This document shows positions 53,952 to 64,000 of a stretch of DNA of 64,000 nt, piece after piece. The notes below the pieces were generated by a model that was given only the letters and a program-made list of their open reading frames with translations, had not been told where the DNA came from and searched no databases. Source of the stretch: Betaproteobacteria bacterium (GTDB lineage Bacteria > Pseudomonadota > Gammaproteobacteria > Burkholderiales > Burkholderiaceae); the NCBI GenBank assembly GCA_947453825.1, contig CANGHN010000001.1, forward strand, positions 85,629 through 149,628, given 5' to 3'. A program made the position numbers and the translations under genes. Numbering within the stretch: position 1 is the stretch's first letter; every line of letters begins with the position of its first letter.

Positions 53952-55253
53952 TTATCTAGCTACCGGTAATTCATCCCAACGTGTGGTGTAGTTGGGTGAT
54001 TTATTGCCTGATCGCATTTGCCATGCCTGTGTAGTGCCCGTTGCGGCCGACCTAATCACCGCATTACCAAAGCGGCTGTTGATGTCATCCATCGCTCTCA
54101 TGAGATGCGCAGACTTCCCCTTGGATGCAACATCTTCAAATAGTGATTGCTGTACGCTGGGTTTATCACTAATAAGATTGAGAATGACGCCAGCCTTCTT
54201 ATAGCGAAAATTCGCTTGATAGATTTGCTTGAGACCTGCAAGTGCTGCATTCGTTAGCGTGAGCGTGTTATCTGTTGCATCAGCTAAGGGGATCGTAATG
54301 CTTTGGTGATGCTGGGGCTCGTTCTGCTTGAATGGATTTGTCTGAATAAATACTGTCAGCGCACCCGTAACGCCATTTTGACTCCGCAATTTCTCTGCAG
54401 CCCTACACGCATGCGTAGCAACGGATTCAGCAAGCTCTACTTGACTGGTAACTAACTTACCAAAACTACGTGAAGCAATAATTTGCTGTTTAGCCGGCGC
54501 GACTTCTTCAAGTTGCAGGCAAGAAGTCCCGCGCAGCTCATAACAAAGCCGCTCCATCACCACACCAAACTGCTGGCGCATTGCCTGTGGTGATGCTTGC
54601 AAGAGATCAAATACGCTATGAATGTTTTGGGCTTTGAGTTTTTTAGCGATTTGTCTGCCAACGCCCCATACCTCACCAACTTCAGTCTCACTCATCCATT
54701 GATAGAGCTCTGGTTTAGCCATCGCATTCACATCACATACCCCGGCAAACTGTGACTGCTTTTTAGCTAAGTGATTAGCGAGCTTCGCTAGAGTCTTGCT
54801 AGCACCAATACCAACACAAACTGGTAAGCCAGTGGTATCTTTCACTTGCTGCTTGATCTTTTGACCCAGCTCAATCGTATTCTGATATTGCTTTAAGACG
54901 GTCTCAATTTGCAGAAAACTTTCATCGATACTGTAAACCTCCAGGTTCGGTGTAAAGCTTCTTAAGACTTGCACAACGCGACTACTCATATCGCCATATA
55001 GTGTGTAGTTTGAGGAGTAGGCCTCAATACCATGCTTCTTAGCGAGCTCTTGCATCTGAAACCATGGTGTGCCCATCTTCACGCCCAGAGCCTTGACCTC
55101 AGCACTGCGCGCTACTGCACAGCCATCGTTATTCGAGAGCACTACCATCGGAACATCTTCTAGTTTGGGCTGGAACACGCGCTCACAAGATACATAGAAA
55201 TTGTTCACATCAACTAAAGCAAAGAGTGGACTTGATAAGTTTTGCGTACTCAT
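53952..55253 (-). CDS. umuC: DNA polymerase V subunit UmuC (Y-family); start refined from 55304
   Basis: [48 protein letters not shown]. Confidence 0.94.
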   Translation of the reverse strand: MSTQNLSSPLFALVDVNNFYVSCERVFQPKLEDVPMVVLSNNDGCAVARSAEVKALGVKMGTPWFQMQELAKKHGIEAYSSNYTLYGDMSSRVVQVLRSFTPNLEVYSIDESFLQIETVLKQYQNTIELGQKIKQQVKDTTGLPVCVGIGASKTLAKLANHLAKKQSQFAGVCDVNAMAKPELYQWMSETEVGEVWGVGRQIAKKLKAQNIHSVFDLLQASPQAMRQQFGVVMERLCYELRGTSCLQLEEVAPAKQQIIASRSFGKLVTSQVELAESVATHACRAAEKLRSQNGVTGALTVFIQTNPFKQNEPQHHQSITIPLADATDNTLTLTNAALAGLKQIYQANFRYKKAGVILNLISDKPSVQQSLFEDVASKGKSAHLMRAMDDINSRFGNAVIRSAATGTTQAWQMRSGNKSPNYTTRWDELPVAR

Positions 55254-55254
55254 A

Positions 55255-55746
55255 TCACTTCCCATTTCTAGCGCTGGCATTGCTGTACTTACGCACCACC
55301 CCAACTACAACTCCCCAAATTTGCAGCTCACTACCTTCACTAAAGGTGATGGGTTGATAACTTGGATTTTCTGGTTGGAGCTCGATACGGCCACGCAGTT
55401 GATAGAGGCGCTTGATGGTGTATTCACCATCAACGACCGCCACCACAATATCCCGATGTTTTGGCTTGAGGGCCTTATCAACCACTACCTTATCGCCATC
55501 ACAAATACCCGCGTCCAACATGGAGTCCCCTTTCACACTGAACATAAAGGTGGCTGGCTTGTTCTGGACCAGATACTGGTTCAAATCAAGGCCATCTTCG
55601 GTGTAATCTGCCGCTGGACTTGGGAATCCAGCGGAAATCCGGTGGCTCAGGAGCCTCATCTCATCGGGGGCAAAATAGACCGCTAAGGCTTGCGGCGCTT
55701 GGCTTAGGGTTGCTTTTGAGGGCTTCATTTGCTGGGTCATAGCCAT
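55255..55746 (-). CDS. umuD: UmuD translesion error-prone polymerase V autoproteolytic subunit
   Basis: Cleavage region [16 protein letters not shown] Ser, TIKRL Lys; followed by umuC. Confidence 0.94.
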   Translation of the reverse strand: MAMTQQMKPSKATLSQAPQALAVYFAPDEMRLLSHRISAGFPSPAADYTEDGLDLNQYLVQNKPATFMFSVKGDSMLDAGICDGDKVVVDKALKPKHRDIVVAVVDGEYTIKRLYQLRGRIELQPENPSYQPITFSEGSELQIWGVVVGVVRKYSNASARNGK

Positions 55747-55748
55747 TA

Positions 55749-55774
55749 ATATACTGTATGTTTATACAGTATAT
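55749..55774 (-). promoter_or_regulatory. LexA/SOS box controlling umuDC
   Basis: ATATACTGTATGTTTATACAGTATAT; core CTGTAT-GTTT-ATACAG (55754-55769), 7 bp from the umuD ATG. Confidence 0.92.
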
Positions 55775-55943
55775 GTAAAAACCTCAAAAATGAGCCTATT
55801 TTTGTTGTTTTGATACCTTTGGCTAGGCTTTTCTACCCATAAACCCCAAGCGCCTGAGCCCTGATTTAGCAAAAAGCGACCCCATAATGGACTCTAGTAA
55901 TTAACCCAATTCCAATACAAACCGATCAAGGTGGGGGAGACAA

Positions 55944-56918
55944 ATGAAGATGCATCACTTAGCGCGTCAGACACTACGTTACTTAATGTGTGGTTTTTGC
56001 TGCTGGTTTGGTTTTCTCTCTCTGACCTATGCGCAACCATTTCCAGATAAAACAATTCAGTACATCATCCCCTTCCCTGCAGCAGGTGAATCGGATTTAG
56101 TTGCCCGCTATCAAGCAGATATCTCCGCTAAAAAGTTCAAGCAACCAATGGTAGTGATCAATCGCGCTGGTGCTGGTGGTGCATTGGTATGGAGTGCGCT
56201 CAATACTTACCCAGCTGATGGCAGCACAGTAGTCGGTGTCAATATTCCGCATACGATCTTGCAACCACTACAAGAAGGCATTCAGTACAAGACTGAAGAT
56301 ATCAATGCCATCTATTACTACCACTTCACTCCAGATGCCTTGATGGTCTCGGCCGATAGCCCTTATAAGACCTATCAAGAATTTATTGCGGCAGCCAAGA
56401 AGGAGCCAGGCAAGATATCTTTAGCGGGTTCAGCCCAGTTCTCGGCTAACCATATGGCGGTAGAACGTTTAAATAAATTAGCTGGCGTCAAAATTAATTA
56501 CGTTCCCTTTAAGGGCACGGGCGATTTAATTACTGCATTGATTGGTATGCACGTTGATGGCGCAATGGGTTACCTGCCGCTGGCGATTCAGCAAAAAGGT
56601 AAAGTGCGCACTCTGGCTATCGCGACTGAAAAACGCAACCCTGCGCTTCCAGATGTGCCCACCTTTAAAGAGCTGGGCTTGAACTGGGTAGATGGCGCCT
56701 ATCGTGGTGTTGCCGTACCTAAAGCTACCCCAGTGGTACTGCAACAAAAACTATCTGACTACTTCGCACAACTCAATGCCGACCTAGAGACCAAGAAGAA
56801 GTTAGAAGACTCTGGATTTGTGATCGTGGATGTACCTTTGGCAAAAATGCCGGCATTCATGAAAGAGAAAACAGCACAAGCTATGGAAGATGCTAAGAAC
56901 GCGGGGATGATCAAGTAA
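55944..56918 (+). CDS. TctC/Bug family substrate-binding protein
   Basis: FPDKTIQYIIPFPAAGESDLVARYQADI..., signal peptide. Confidence 0.93.
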   Translation: MKMHHLARQTLRYLMCGFCCWFGFLSLTYAQPFPDKTIQYIIPFPAAGESDLVARYQADISAKKFKQPMVVINRAGAGGALVWSALNTYPADGSTVVGVNIPHTILQPLQEGIQYKTEDINAIYYYHFTPDALMVSADSPYKTYQEFIAAAKKEPGKISLAGSAQFSANHMAVERLNKLAGVKINYVPFKGTGDLITALIGMHVDGAMGYLPLAIQQKGKVRTLAIATEKRNPALPDVPTFKELGLNWVDGAYRGVAVPKATPVVLQQKLSDYFAQLNADLETKKKLEDSGFVIVDVPLAKMPAFMKEKTAQAMEDAKNAGMIK

Positions 56919-57078
56919 AAAGCTTGGTTTTTTATTTAGCAGAACACAAATGCAAGTATTGCAGGGTCATCCATAAAAGTATTCGATAAATAAATACTGA
57001 CCCGGTAGAGCCAAGGCTGCACGGCTTCTACAAGCTCAATGGTGATAGGGAAACGTTCCATATCACCATGATAGAGCT

Positions 57079-60000
57079 TTATTTAACCTCTACCATTTCA
57101 CCCTTAGAAGAAATCAAATAAGCCTTATTCGGCTTGTCTTTCCTAATACGCGTGAGTTCATTTTGATAAGTCTGCAGCTGTTTGCGATAGGCTTCATGCT
57201 TCTCGCTACCTAATTCTGGGATAGTCAGCTTGTAGTCAAGGATAGCCAGGTGATCGCTAAACTCCACCAAGCGGTCCATGCGATAGCTCTTCCCCGCTGC
57301 ACTGGCAATATCGAGCTCATTCCAAGCCTGGATCCATTGCCCTGATATCAGATAGGGCTTGAGTACTGGGGTTTCTAAAACTGTCTTAACGTGCGTCATT
57401 AAATTTTTGGCTTGTTCCCCATCTACACCGAGCCAATTCATCACCTCTTGCTCACTTGGCATAGTCGATGTTGCTATATTTTTAGAGTCTACCGTTAAGC
57501 ACTCAAGTAACTTATGAAAGTTTATGCCCTCTTCTAAAATTTCTGGGTCAGGCTCTTCTGTAACTTGCTCCAAAGAGGTGGCTGCAGATTCTTGCGCCAG
57601 CAGACCACTTTCAATTTTAGAAAGATGCTCTTGGTAAGTTTTCTTAGCTTGATCCCATTCAATCTGAAAGTGATCCATCTTAAATCGCATACTACCCTGC
57701 TCTAACTTGACCTTATCTTCTATGACAGGACCCTCTTGAAGCTCAAGGGCACTAAGATCACAAACTGAAATCCCAGCAGCCAAGGCCCTGCCATACCAAG
57801 AGCGCTCATGAATGCCGGCTTTCGTACTGCCTGCAACGCCGCTAAGCCATAAACCCTGCTTGGCTCTAGTCATCGCAACATACAGTAGGTTCCAATTTTC
57901 ATTTTGGCTTACCTCATTCTCTTTTTGATAAATAGTAGCGCGCTGACCCGTTAATGACTTGGCGGTGTAAAGAGAAAGATGTGCTGGGCTAGTATCTTCC
58001 GGAGACCAATCTAGTAGAACGCCACGATGCGGTGCACGCCACTCCGTATGATTAGCATCGAGCATGATTACAAAAGGCGCCTCTAATCCTTTGGCGCCAT
58101 GAATAGTCATTAAACGCACGCGCTGATGGCGATCTTCTTCAGACATTTCGCTTTGCTCATCAACTATGCCAATGTCTTCATGAGACTCCGATTCTGCTTC
58201 TATATCCCCTTCATCAGGTGTCTCATCGTCATCGCCACGACGCATCATATTAATCTCGTCAATAAAGCGACTCAAACTTGGATAGCGACCACCATCTTGG
58301 TTCAGCGCTAACTCTAGAAATGCATCTAAATTTGCAAGGATCTGGGCACGCGCAAGATTTTGAGCAGCAATGGCGTATTTAGCCCGCAAGTTACTCTCGT
58401 GATAAACCAGGTCAAGTAAGTCATGTACCGGCAAAGCCTCGCCCAGGGCACGCCAATGCTCTAAATACCTTGCTGTTACCTGAATCTCTGGATGCTGGTT
58501 GGCCTGTAAAGCATCCCACCAAGAAGAATAGCCCTGGGTCATGCTCATACTCAGTATCTGCATCTGCTCTTCGGTAAAGCCAAAGATTGGGCTACGTAAA
58601 ACCTGAGCCAATGGCAAATCATGTCTAGGCGACACTAGCACTGTGAGTAAAGCAATCAAGTCATCAATCTCTAAGGTGTTTAATAAACCTCCTAAGCGCG
58701 AGCTATCGTAGGCTAAATTTGCTTCACGCAAAGCCCGTTCAAATTGCGGCAAATATTTACGGCGCTTAACTAATAAAATAAAATCACTTGCTCTGGCCGG
58801 ACGCCAATAATCTTTACCATCTTTTTTATCAATTACTTGGCGTGTCGCCATGACGTGATGAATCAAGCGACTAATCTGCCTACCTTCTTCATAGCGTTGT
58901 TGCACATCTGCTGTTTGGCTGATATCTCTAATTGCATCCTCAAATGCTGTACCAGCTCGCTCTGCCTGCACATTCTCAATGCGCTCAATGAGCGGCAGTA
59001 ATTGCGCCTCACCTGCCGCTGCATAGTCGTGAGCTGGAAGACTATCTAGCAAAGGCTTCCAGGCGGTTTTTTGTTTCGTATATTGATAGCTCTCTGGCAA
59101 ATCGCCTGCCAAAAACACATCATTTACTGCAGCATTAATAGCCGGCGCATTTCTGCGAGTTGTGTTTTGTGATAAAGGACTAGCTTTGAGTTTTTCTACT
59201 AGAAAATCTCTTGCACTATCAAATAGTCTTGGGTCTGCGCGACGGAAACGATAAATCGATTGTTTAGGGTCGCCCACAATGAAGACGCTGGGCATTGAAC
59301 CATCATCACCATAGCCATCTAACCATGAACGCAATATCTGCCACTGCAATGGATTGGTATCCTGAAACTCATCAATCAATATATGTTTGTATTTAGCATC
59401 TAAGCGAGCCTGCAAATAGGAGGCATTAGCAGTGTTAGCCATTAATTGACTTACACCGATTTCTAAATCATCAAAGTCGCGCACACGCATTGACTCTTTT
59501 GCTCTTTCCATATGACTGAGCATCGCTTGACTCATGGCAAACCAAGCTGCATTCAGAGCATGAATCAGATGTTCGTTTTGCCAAGTAAAAAAAGTTTCAT
59601 AAGCCTGCACCCATTCATTACGAATCGCAGCAATTTCTGCAGGGTCACCGCCTATTTTGCTTAGGTAGTTCAGCATGGGCGCAGAAGTCTTGGCAATATC
59701 AGCCAAAGGTGTACGAGCTTGCGTCAAAAAGTAGGCTTCAAACTGATCGGCAATATCCATTACGGGTCTACCTGCAGCACGATGAGCTATAACTTCCTCA
59801 AGATAAGGAGCCTTACCTATCTGAGTGGGTGTGCCATTACTAAAGCACCGATAGAGTATTTCGAGATTCGCCTGTGTTTGGGGTTGCCGCCAAAATACTT
59901 CCAGTGGATTTTCCCTCTCTAGAGACGGCAGGACTTGATCTAAATCTTCAATTGGACTTATGCCCTTGGCACTACAAGCATCTTGAAAGAATGTCCATGC

Positions 60001-60609
60001 GCCTCTTTGCTTAAAGAGGCTATAACTCCCCATCAAGAACTTTTGCGCTTCACTAGCACCAAATGCAGCTAACAACACGTCATAGTGTTGCTTGAGATGT
60101 TCAGGCAAATCTCCCCACCAGTCTGCCATGCAATCCTCTTGCAAACGCTTGGCATCTTCTCGCAAACTAAAGCCTGGTTGCACTTCTGCTGATACTGGTG
60201 CTGCACCGAGCAAGCGGCCAAACCAACCATGGAAGGTATCAATTACGATTGCCTGTGGACTTGCTAAAACCTTTAAGTACAAACCTCGAGCTTGCGGCAG
60301 CAGTTGGATGGCCTCTTCTTTACTGAGGCCTCTTTTTTCTAATTCTTCGGTAAGCTTTACATCATCGCTAGTGGAGAACTCCTCTAAAATGCCATAGAGA
60401 CGGTCACGCATCTCTTGCGCCGCCTTACGGGTAAAGGTGAGGGCTAAGATTTCTTGAGGCTTTGCACCAGCCAACAATAGCCTGATCATTCGCGCTACCA
60501 ATAACCAAGTCTTACCACTACCTGCACAGGCAGAGACAATCACTGATCTTTCAGGGTTGCAGGCTAATGGATAGTCAAATTCTTCGCTCACCACATCCCC
60601 TTCCTGCAA
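57079..60609 (-). CDS. addA: AddA/UvrD-like helicase-nuclease (RecB-like)
   Basis: VSACAGSGKTWLLVARMIRLLLAG, ALTFTRKAAQEMRDRL, DEFQDTNPLQWQIL, RLMTIHGAKGLEAPFV, LAILDYKLT nuclease. Confidence 0.92.
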   Translation of the reverse strand: MQEGDVVSEEFDYPLACNPERSVIVSACAGSGKTWLLVARMIRLLLAGAKPQEILALTFTRKAAQEMRDRLYGILEEFSTSDDVKLTEELEKRGLSKEEAIQLLPQARGLYLKVLASPQAIVIDTFHGWFGRLLGAAPVSAEVQPGFSLREDAKRLQEDCMADWWGDLPEHLKQHYDVLLAAFGASEAQKFLMGSYSLFKQRGAWTFFQDACSAKGISPIEDLDQVLPSLERENPLEVFWRQPQTQANLEILYRCFSNGTPTQIGKAPYLEEVIAHRAAGRPVMDIADQFEAYFLTQARTPLADIAKTSAPMLNYLSKIGGDPAEIAAIRNEWVQAYETFFTWQNEHLIHALNAAWFAMSQAMLSHMERAKESMRVRDFDDLEIGVSQLMANTANASYLQARLDAKYKHILIDEFQDTNPLQWQILRSWLDGYGDDGSMPSVFIVGDPKQSIYRFRRADPRLFDSARDFLVEKLKASPLSQNTTRRNAPAINAAVNDVFLAGDLPESYQYTKQKTAWKPLLDSLPAHDYAAAGEAQLLPLIERIENVQAERAGTAFEDAIRDISQTADVQQRYEEGRQISRLIHHVMATRQVIDKKDGKDYWRPARASDFILLVKRRKYLPQFERALREANLAYDSSRLGGLLNTLEIDDLIALLTVLVSPRHDLPLAQVLRSPIFGFTEEQMQILSMSMTQGYSSWWDALQANQHPEIQVTARYLEHWRALGEALPVHDLLDLVYHESNLRAKYAIAAQNLARAQILANLDAFLELALNQDGGRYPSLSRFIDEINMMRRGDDDETPDEGDIEAESESHEDIGIVDEQSEMSEEDRHQRVRLMTIHGAKGLEAPFVIMLDANHTEWRAPHRGVLLDWSPEDTSPAHLSLYTAKSLTGQRATIYQKENEVSQNENWNLLYVAMTRAKQGLWLSGVAGSTKAGIHERSWYGRALAAGISVCDLSALELQEGPVIEDKVKLEQGSMRFKMDHFQIEWDQAKKTYQEHLSKIESGLLAQESAATSLEQVTEEPDPEILEEGINFHKLLECLTVDSKNIATSTMPSEQEVMNWLGVDGEQAKNLMTHVKTVLETPVLKPYLISGQWIQAWNELDIASAAGKSYRMDRLVEFSDHLAILDYKLTIPELGSEKHEAYRKQLQTYQNELTRIRKDKPNKAYLISSKGEMVEVK

Positions 60610-63593
60610 ATGCCCCGAGCTTCACAGTACTGACACACGCTATCTGGAGCAAATGCCTGCATCGGCTTGCGCGCCCACAAACCATTCAAATCTTTGACAA
60701 TTTGCTCAGAAAACTGTGCCATGATTTCTGGCATCTCTTGAACGGCATGCGCCCGGATATTCTTGCTCTCGCCTTTATCAAGCTCCGCCTTAAGAGTGAC
60801 CCACTCTGCCTGCTCTACCGTTCGCCCTGGGAGATGGGCTGCACCAGGATTTTCATTGGCGGCACGAGCATAGATTAAGAGCTGCGGATCATCCAAGATG
60901 TTGGCAGAGCGCTCTACTATTTTTTTCATCTTCTGGTTTTTATAGTCGATCACTGCTGCTGCAGTGTCATCAGACTGGTGAATATCAAATCGGTCAGCGC
61001 GCCCTGCAATGCGGATATCTCTTTGCACGCCATCTGGATCAAGCAAGCTCAATGTAAATCCAATAGGAAGTTCAGCATCGTGATAGCGCCATCCCTCATA
61101 CTCTCTCTGAATCTGCCAATCTACAAAACTTGGAATTTGTTTTTGCCAATCTCGTAATGTTCCTAAAACCCTAGCATCACCAGCAATTAAGCGTTCAAAC
61201 TCTTTTTCTGAACATAGTGTTAAGTATTCAGTCATCCACTGACGTCGTGCTTCATTGCTTTGATGTATCGGTGAATGGGATTTTTCTTCCTCAGTCTTTA
61301 GCGCCTGGAAAAAGGTTTTCAAGAGTGCATGCAAAGTCTGGCCTGCTAAAGAGGCATCAAAGCCTTCTTCAAATTCTTTTGCTTTATGCAAACCCAATAA
61401 ACTGCTAACGTAGTATCGGTATGGGCAATCGCGCAAAGCCTTATAGGCACTTGGCGACACCGTGACTGGAATCGCCATATCTCGATCTGGTGTGCTGACC
61501 GACATTTGTAGCGGTTGAGATTGACCCTCATAAGTCTCTGGCTTTGCTTCAATTGCACGCCAATCTTTTAGCGTGATCTGTAAACGCTGTATCCACGCTG
61601 ATGGCCTAAGCGGCTCACCACTTTTACTCTTACTCTGCCAGAGTAAATCAACATTCCTGCAAGATACTAACAACGCAGAAAGGTCTCTTGCTTGCTGTAC
61701 GTATTGCGCGGCAATAGTGGATGACTTGAGATAACGATTCAGAGTATCTGAGAAAAATAATGGGGGCTCAGAAAAAGCAGGTAACTGTTGCTCATCGCAG
61801 CCTATTAACACTACTGCATCAAACTCACGTAATCGCATTGAGCTAAGCGGCAAAATACTGAGAGTTGCTTGCGCATCCTTACCGGTTTCCTCATAAGAAG
61901 CTTCTTCAATCACCGTCTTCAGAAGACTTAACCATTCGGGCAGACGCATCTTGATGTCTTGATAGGTGCCGCCACTCAAATCAAAATTCTGAATTACTTC
62001 GAGCAGTTGCTTGCCCGCCGCATCCCTCTCCAAGCGCTTGAGCATGCCGGTTTCTTGGAGGTTATCTTGCAGCAGCGTATAAGCGCTGGAGCAAGCTACC
62101 ATAGGCTGTTGCCAAGCTGCATGGAGAGCTCTAAGGAATCGGATGAGCTTGATTAAATGCTCATTAGGCGATCCACCATTGCTAGCTACATAGTAATTAG
62201 CACGCTCTATAGCCATGGTGAATGTTTCCCACCCAGACTTTGCCTGACTAGCCAGCAAAATATCTTCGAGTTGGGCGACAAGGCCAGTACATAGTTCTGG
62301 AGATTGATGAAGACTATGTGCTAAATCAAAATATGGGTTTTGCAAGAACTCCAATAATGCACTTGCGCTAGGGCCTTCCTTTGGCGCACGAATAATTTCT
62401 AGCCAACTATTAAAAGCTGCTGCTGCCCTAGTGGTAGATAACTTCCAACCGGTCTCATCACGAATGCGCAATCCATTACCCAAGCGACTGAGTAAAGCAC
62501 GCGTTCTCCGCGCAGCTAAACGATCTTGAGCAACTAAGGCAATATTTTTCTTACCATCAATCAGGTGAGTCTCAATCGATTTGGTTGCAGCCCAAGCCAA
62601 CTCTTCAAAACGTCGTGCTGCCAGCAAGCGCCAACCATCATGTTTATTCGCTTGAATATTATGGTTAATCTGTGATTCTGCTTGCGTATTGGCTACTGCA
62701 ATATGGCCTTCAGAATCCAACCCACATAGCGCTTCAGGCCATAAAGCAACAGAGCGCCAGTCTAGGTCTACACGAAGCACTGGTGTAAATTGAGCATGAT
62801 CGCGCAAATATTGATCCATCAACTCTTGATCAATCGGCTTGGGATCTGCGGTCTGCACCCAGATAAATGGGCGAACGAGAGATCCCGCTGTGTCACTATT
62901 CGCTTTTGCTATTTGTAAGTGCGCAGCCATTGCTAGGTGCTTGCGTATTACGGGATTACCAACATTAGTCAAATAACGCCAAAATGTTAAGAGCACTGCA
63001 GACTCTTCGTCAGCGATATTTCGGGCAAGTCCTACATACGCTTTAGCAATTGCTTGATCTAAGACCAACTCTACTTTTTTAAGCCACACGTCAGAATCTA
63101 ATGAATGAGTTTTGAGCAATGCATTAAGTTCACTTTGTAATTGCGGTACAACTACCTCTGATAATGAGTCGCACGCATCAATCACCGCTTGCGCCAATCC
63201 CCACGCCCCTGCTTCACTCTCTGCTTTAAACCATCTTTGCAAAACCGGATGCTTTCGCAAATTGACAAATACTGATAACCATCTCTCTAAATCGGTTTGC
63301 CTCTTGGGAAATTTCCATGCGCCTGGTGCCGCTTCCAACCAATCAGTAAAACTAATCACTTGCGGCAAGAAGGCAATATTGTTTGGCAGACCCGTTGGGC
63401 GGTTTTGCTCTAAAGCCGCCCTAAGCCCAATTAATGGTCCAGCAGTGCTAAGCACCACTAGAGGACGCTGCTTGGTTTGCACTGCACAATCCCAGATGCC
63501 CTTTGCTAACTGCTCAAGCACCAAAGCATCAGGTGCAAGCGCCCATGATTGCACTTGGCCTTGATGAGAAATAGTGGGAAATGGCTGGGGCAT
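60588..63593 (-). CDS. addB: AddB-like PD-(D/E)XK nuclease family protein; start refined from 63683
   Basis: GRADRFDIHQ...AVIDYKNQK nuclease motif; DCPYRYY plus C-terminal CQYCEARGIC; next to addA. Confidence 0.88.
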   Translation of the reverse strand: MPQPFPTISHQGQVQSWALAPDALVLEQLAKGIWDCAVQTKQRPLVVLSTAGPLIGLRAALEQNRPTGLPNNIAFLPQVISFTDWLEAAPGAWKFPKRQTDLERWLSVFVNLRKHPVLQRWFKAESEAGAWGLAQAVIDACDSLSEVVVPQLQSELNALLKTHSLDSDVWLKKVELVLDQAIAKAYVGLARNIADEESAVLLTFWRYLTNVGNPVIRKHLAMAAHLQIAKANSDTAGSLVRPFIWVQTADPKPIDQELMDQYLRDHAQFTPVLRVDLDWRSVALWPEALCGLDSEGHIAVANTQAESQINHNIQANKHDGWRLLAARRFEELAWAATKSIETHLIDGKKNIALVAQDRLAARRTRALLSRLGNGLRIRDETGWKLSTTRAAAAFNSWLEIIRAPKEGPSASALLEFLQNPYFDLAHSLHQSPELCTGLVAQLEDILLASQAKSGWETFTMAIERANYYVASNGGSPNEHLIKLIRFLRALHAAWQQPMVACSSAYTLLQDNLQETGMLKRLERDAAGKQLLEVIQNFDLSGGTYQDIKMRLPEWLSLLKTVIEEASYEETGKDAQATLSILPLSSMRLREFDAVVLIGCDEQQLPAFSEPPLFFSDTLNRYLKSSTIAAQYVQQARDLSALLVSCRNVDLLWQSKSKSGEPLRPSAWIQRLQITLKDWRAIEAKPETYEGQSQPLQMSVSTPDRDMAIPVTVSPSAYKALRDCPYRYYVSSLLGLHKAKEFEEGFDASLAGQTLHALLKTFFQALKTEEEKSHSPIHQSNEARRQWMTEYLTLCSEKEFERLIAGDARVLGTLRDWQKQIPSFVDWQIQREYEGWRYHDAELPIGFTLSLLDPDGVQRDIRIAGRADRFDIHQSDDTAAAVIDYKNQKMKKIVERSANILDDPQLLIYARAANENPGAAHLPGRTVEQAEWVTLKAELDKGESKNIRAHAVQEMPEIMAQFSEQIVKDLNGLWARKPMQAFAPDSVCQYCEARGICRKGMW

Positions 63594-63713
63594 TAAAAAG
63601 AGTGCTTGATGGGTCTTTGAGGGCTTATTTTGAACTTTAGGCAGAATGTTTCGCTTATTGCTAATATAAGCGTTGTAACGCAATAACTAAATAAGCCTAA
63701 ATAAGGAATTTTC

Positions 63714-64000
63714 ATGAGTGCCAGCATTAAATATGTAACTGACGCTTCTTTTGAACAAGACGTCCTCAAATCCGATAAACCTGTCCTGCTCGACTTCTGG
63801 GCTGAGTGGTGTGGTCCTTGTAAAATGATTGGCCCAATCCTGGAAGAGCTTTCTGGTGAGTATGGCGATAAATTGCAAATCGCCAAAATGAATGTGGATG
63901 AGAACCAAGGTGTTCCTGCCCAATTCAACATTCGTGGCATTCCTACCCTGATCCTCTTCAAAAATGGCACCGTGGCTGCTCAAAAAGTAGGCGCTTTGGC
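63714..64000 (+). CDS. trxA: Thioredoxin 1, partial (runs off window)
   Basis: [46 protein letters not shown]... Confidence 0.96.
   Translation, partial: MSASIKYVTDASFEQDVLKSDKPVLLDFWAEWCGPCKMIGPILEELSGEYGDKLQIAKMNVDENQGVPAQFNIRGIPTLILFKNGTVAAQKVGAL

Noticed and set aside
55201-55686. 161-aa plus-strand ORF antisense to umuDC
   Set aside because: Opposite a confident umuD/umuC pair; shadow frame.
63112-63564. 150-aa plus-strand ORF antisense to addB
   Set aside because: Shadow ORF inside addB with no recognisable motifs.

Overview
This is a 64-kb gene-dense chromosomal window. Gene content and order suggest a betaproteobacterium, probably Polynucleobacter-like (Burkholderiales); that is inference from the protein sequences, not a database result. 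Most of it is housekeeping: hrpA (partial), argA, yggX, rpiA, tal, rlmB, rnr, tRNA-Leu(CAG), azlCD, glcB, the purA-hisZ-hflC-hflK-hflX-hfq-der-bamB-yfgM-hisS-ispG-rlmN-ndk block, yccA, rlmD, nlpD-pcm-surE, an HME-type RND efflux operon, an OprB-like porin, recR-ybaB-dnaX, SRP RNA, three orphan TctC/Bug receptors, umuDC, addAB and trxA (partial). I found no CRISPR array, IS element, prophage or rRNA. The best leads are short elements missing from the ORF track. (1) A 43-aa single-TM protein with a strong Shine-Dalgarno lies just downstream of umuC on the same strand and is followed by a perfect 12-bp hairpin, so it looks like a third gene of an SOS-controlled umuDC operon. (2) An independent, highly structured ~158-nt sRNA sits between yggX and rpiA, with a TTGACA-N17-TAGGAT promoter and an intrinsic terminator. 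(3) hflX appears to start at a CTG codon overlapping the hfq stop. (4) A 26-aa TM micropeptide lies downstream of rlmD. All calls were read by eye; no homology search or folding program was run.
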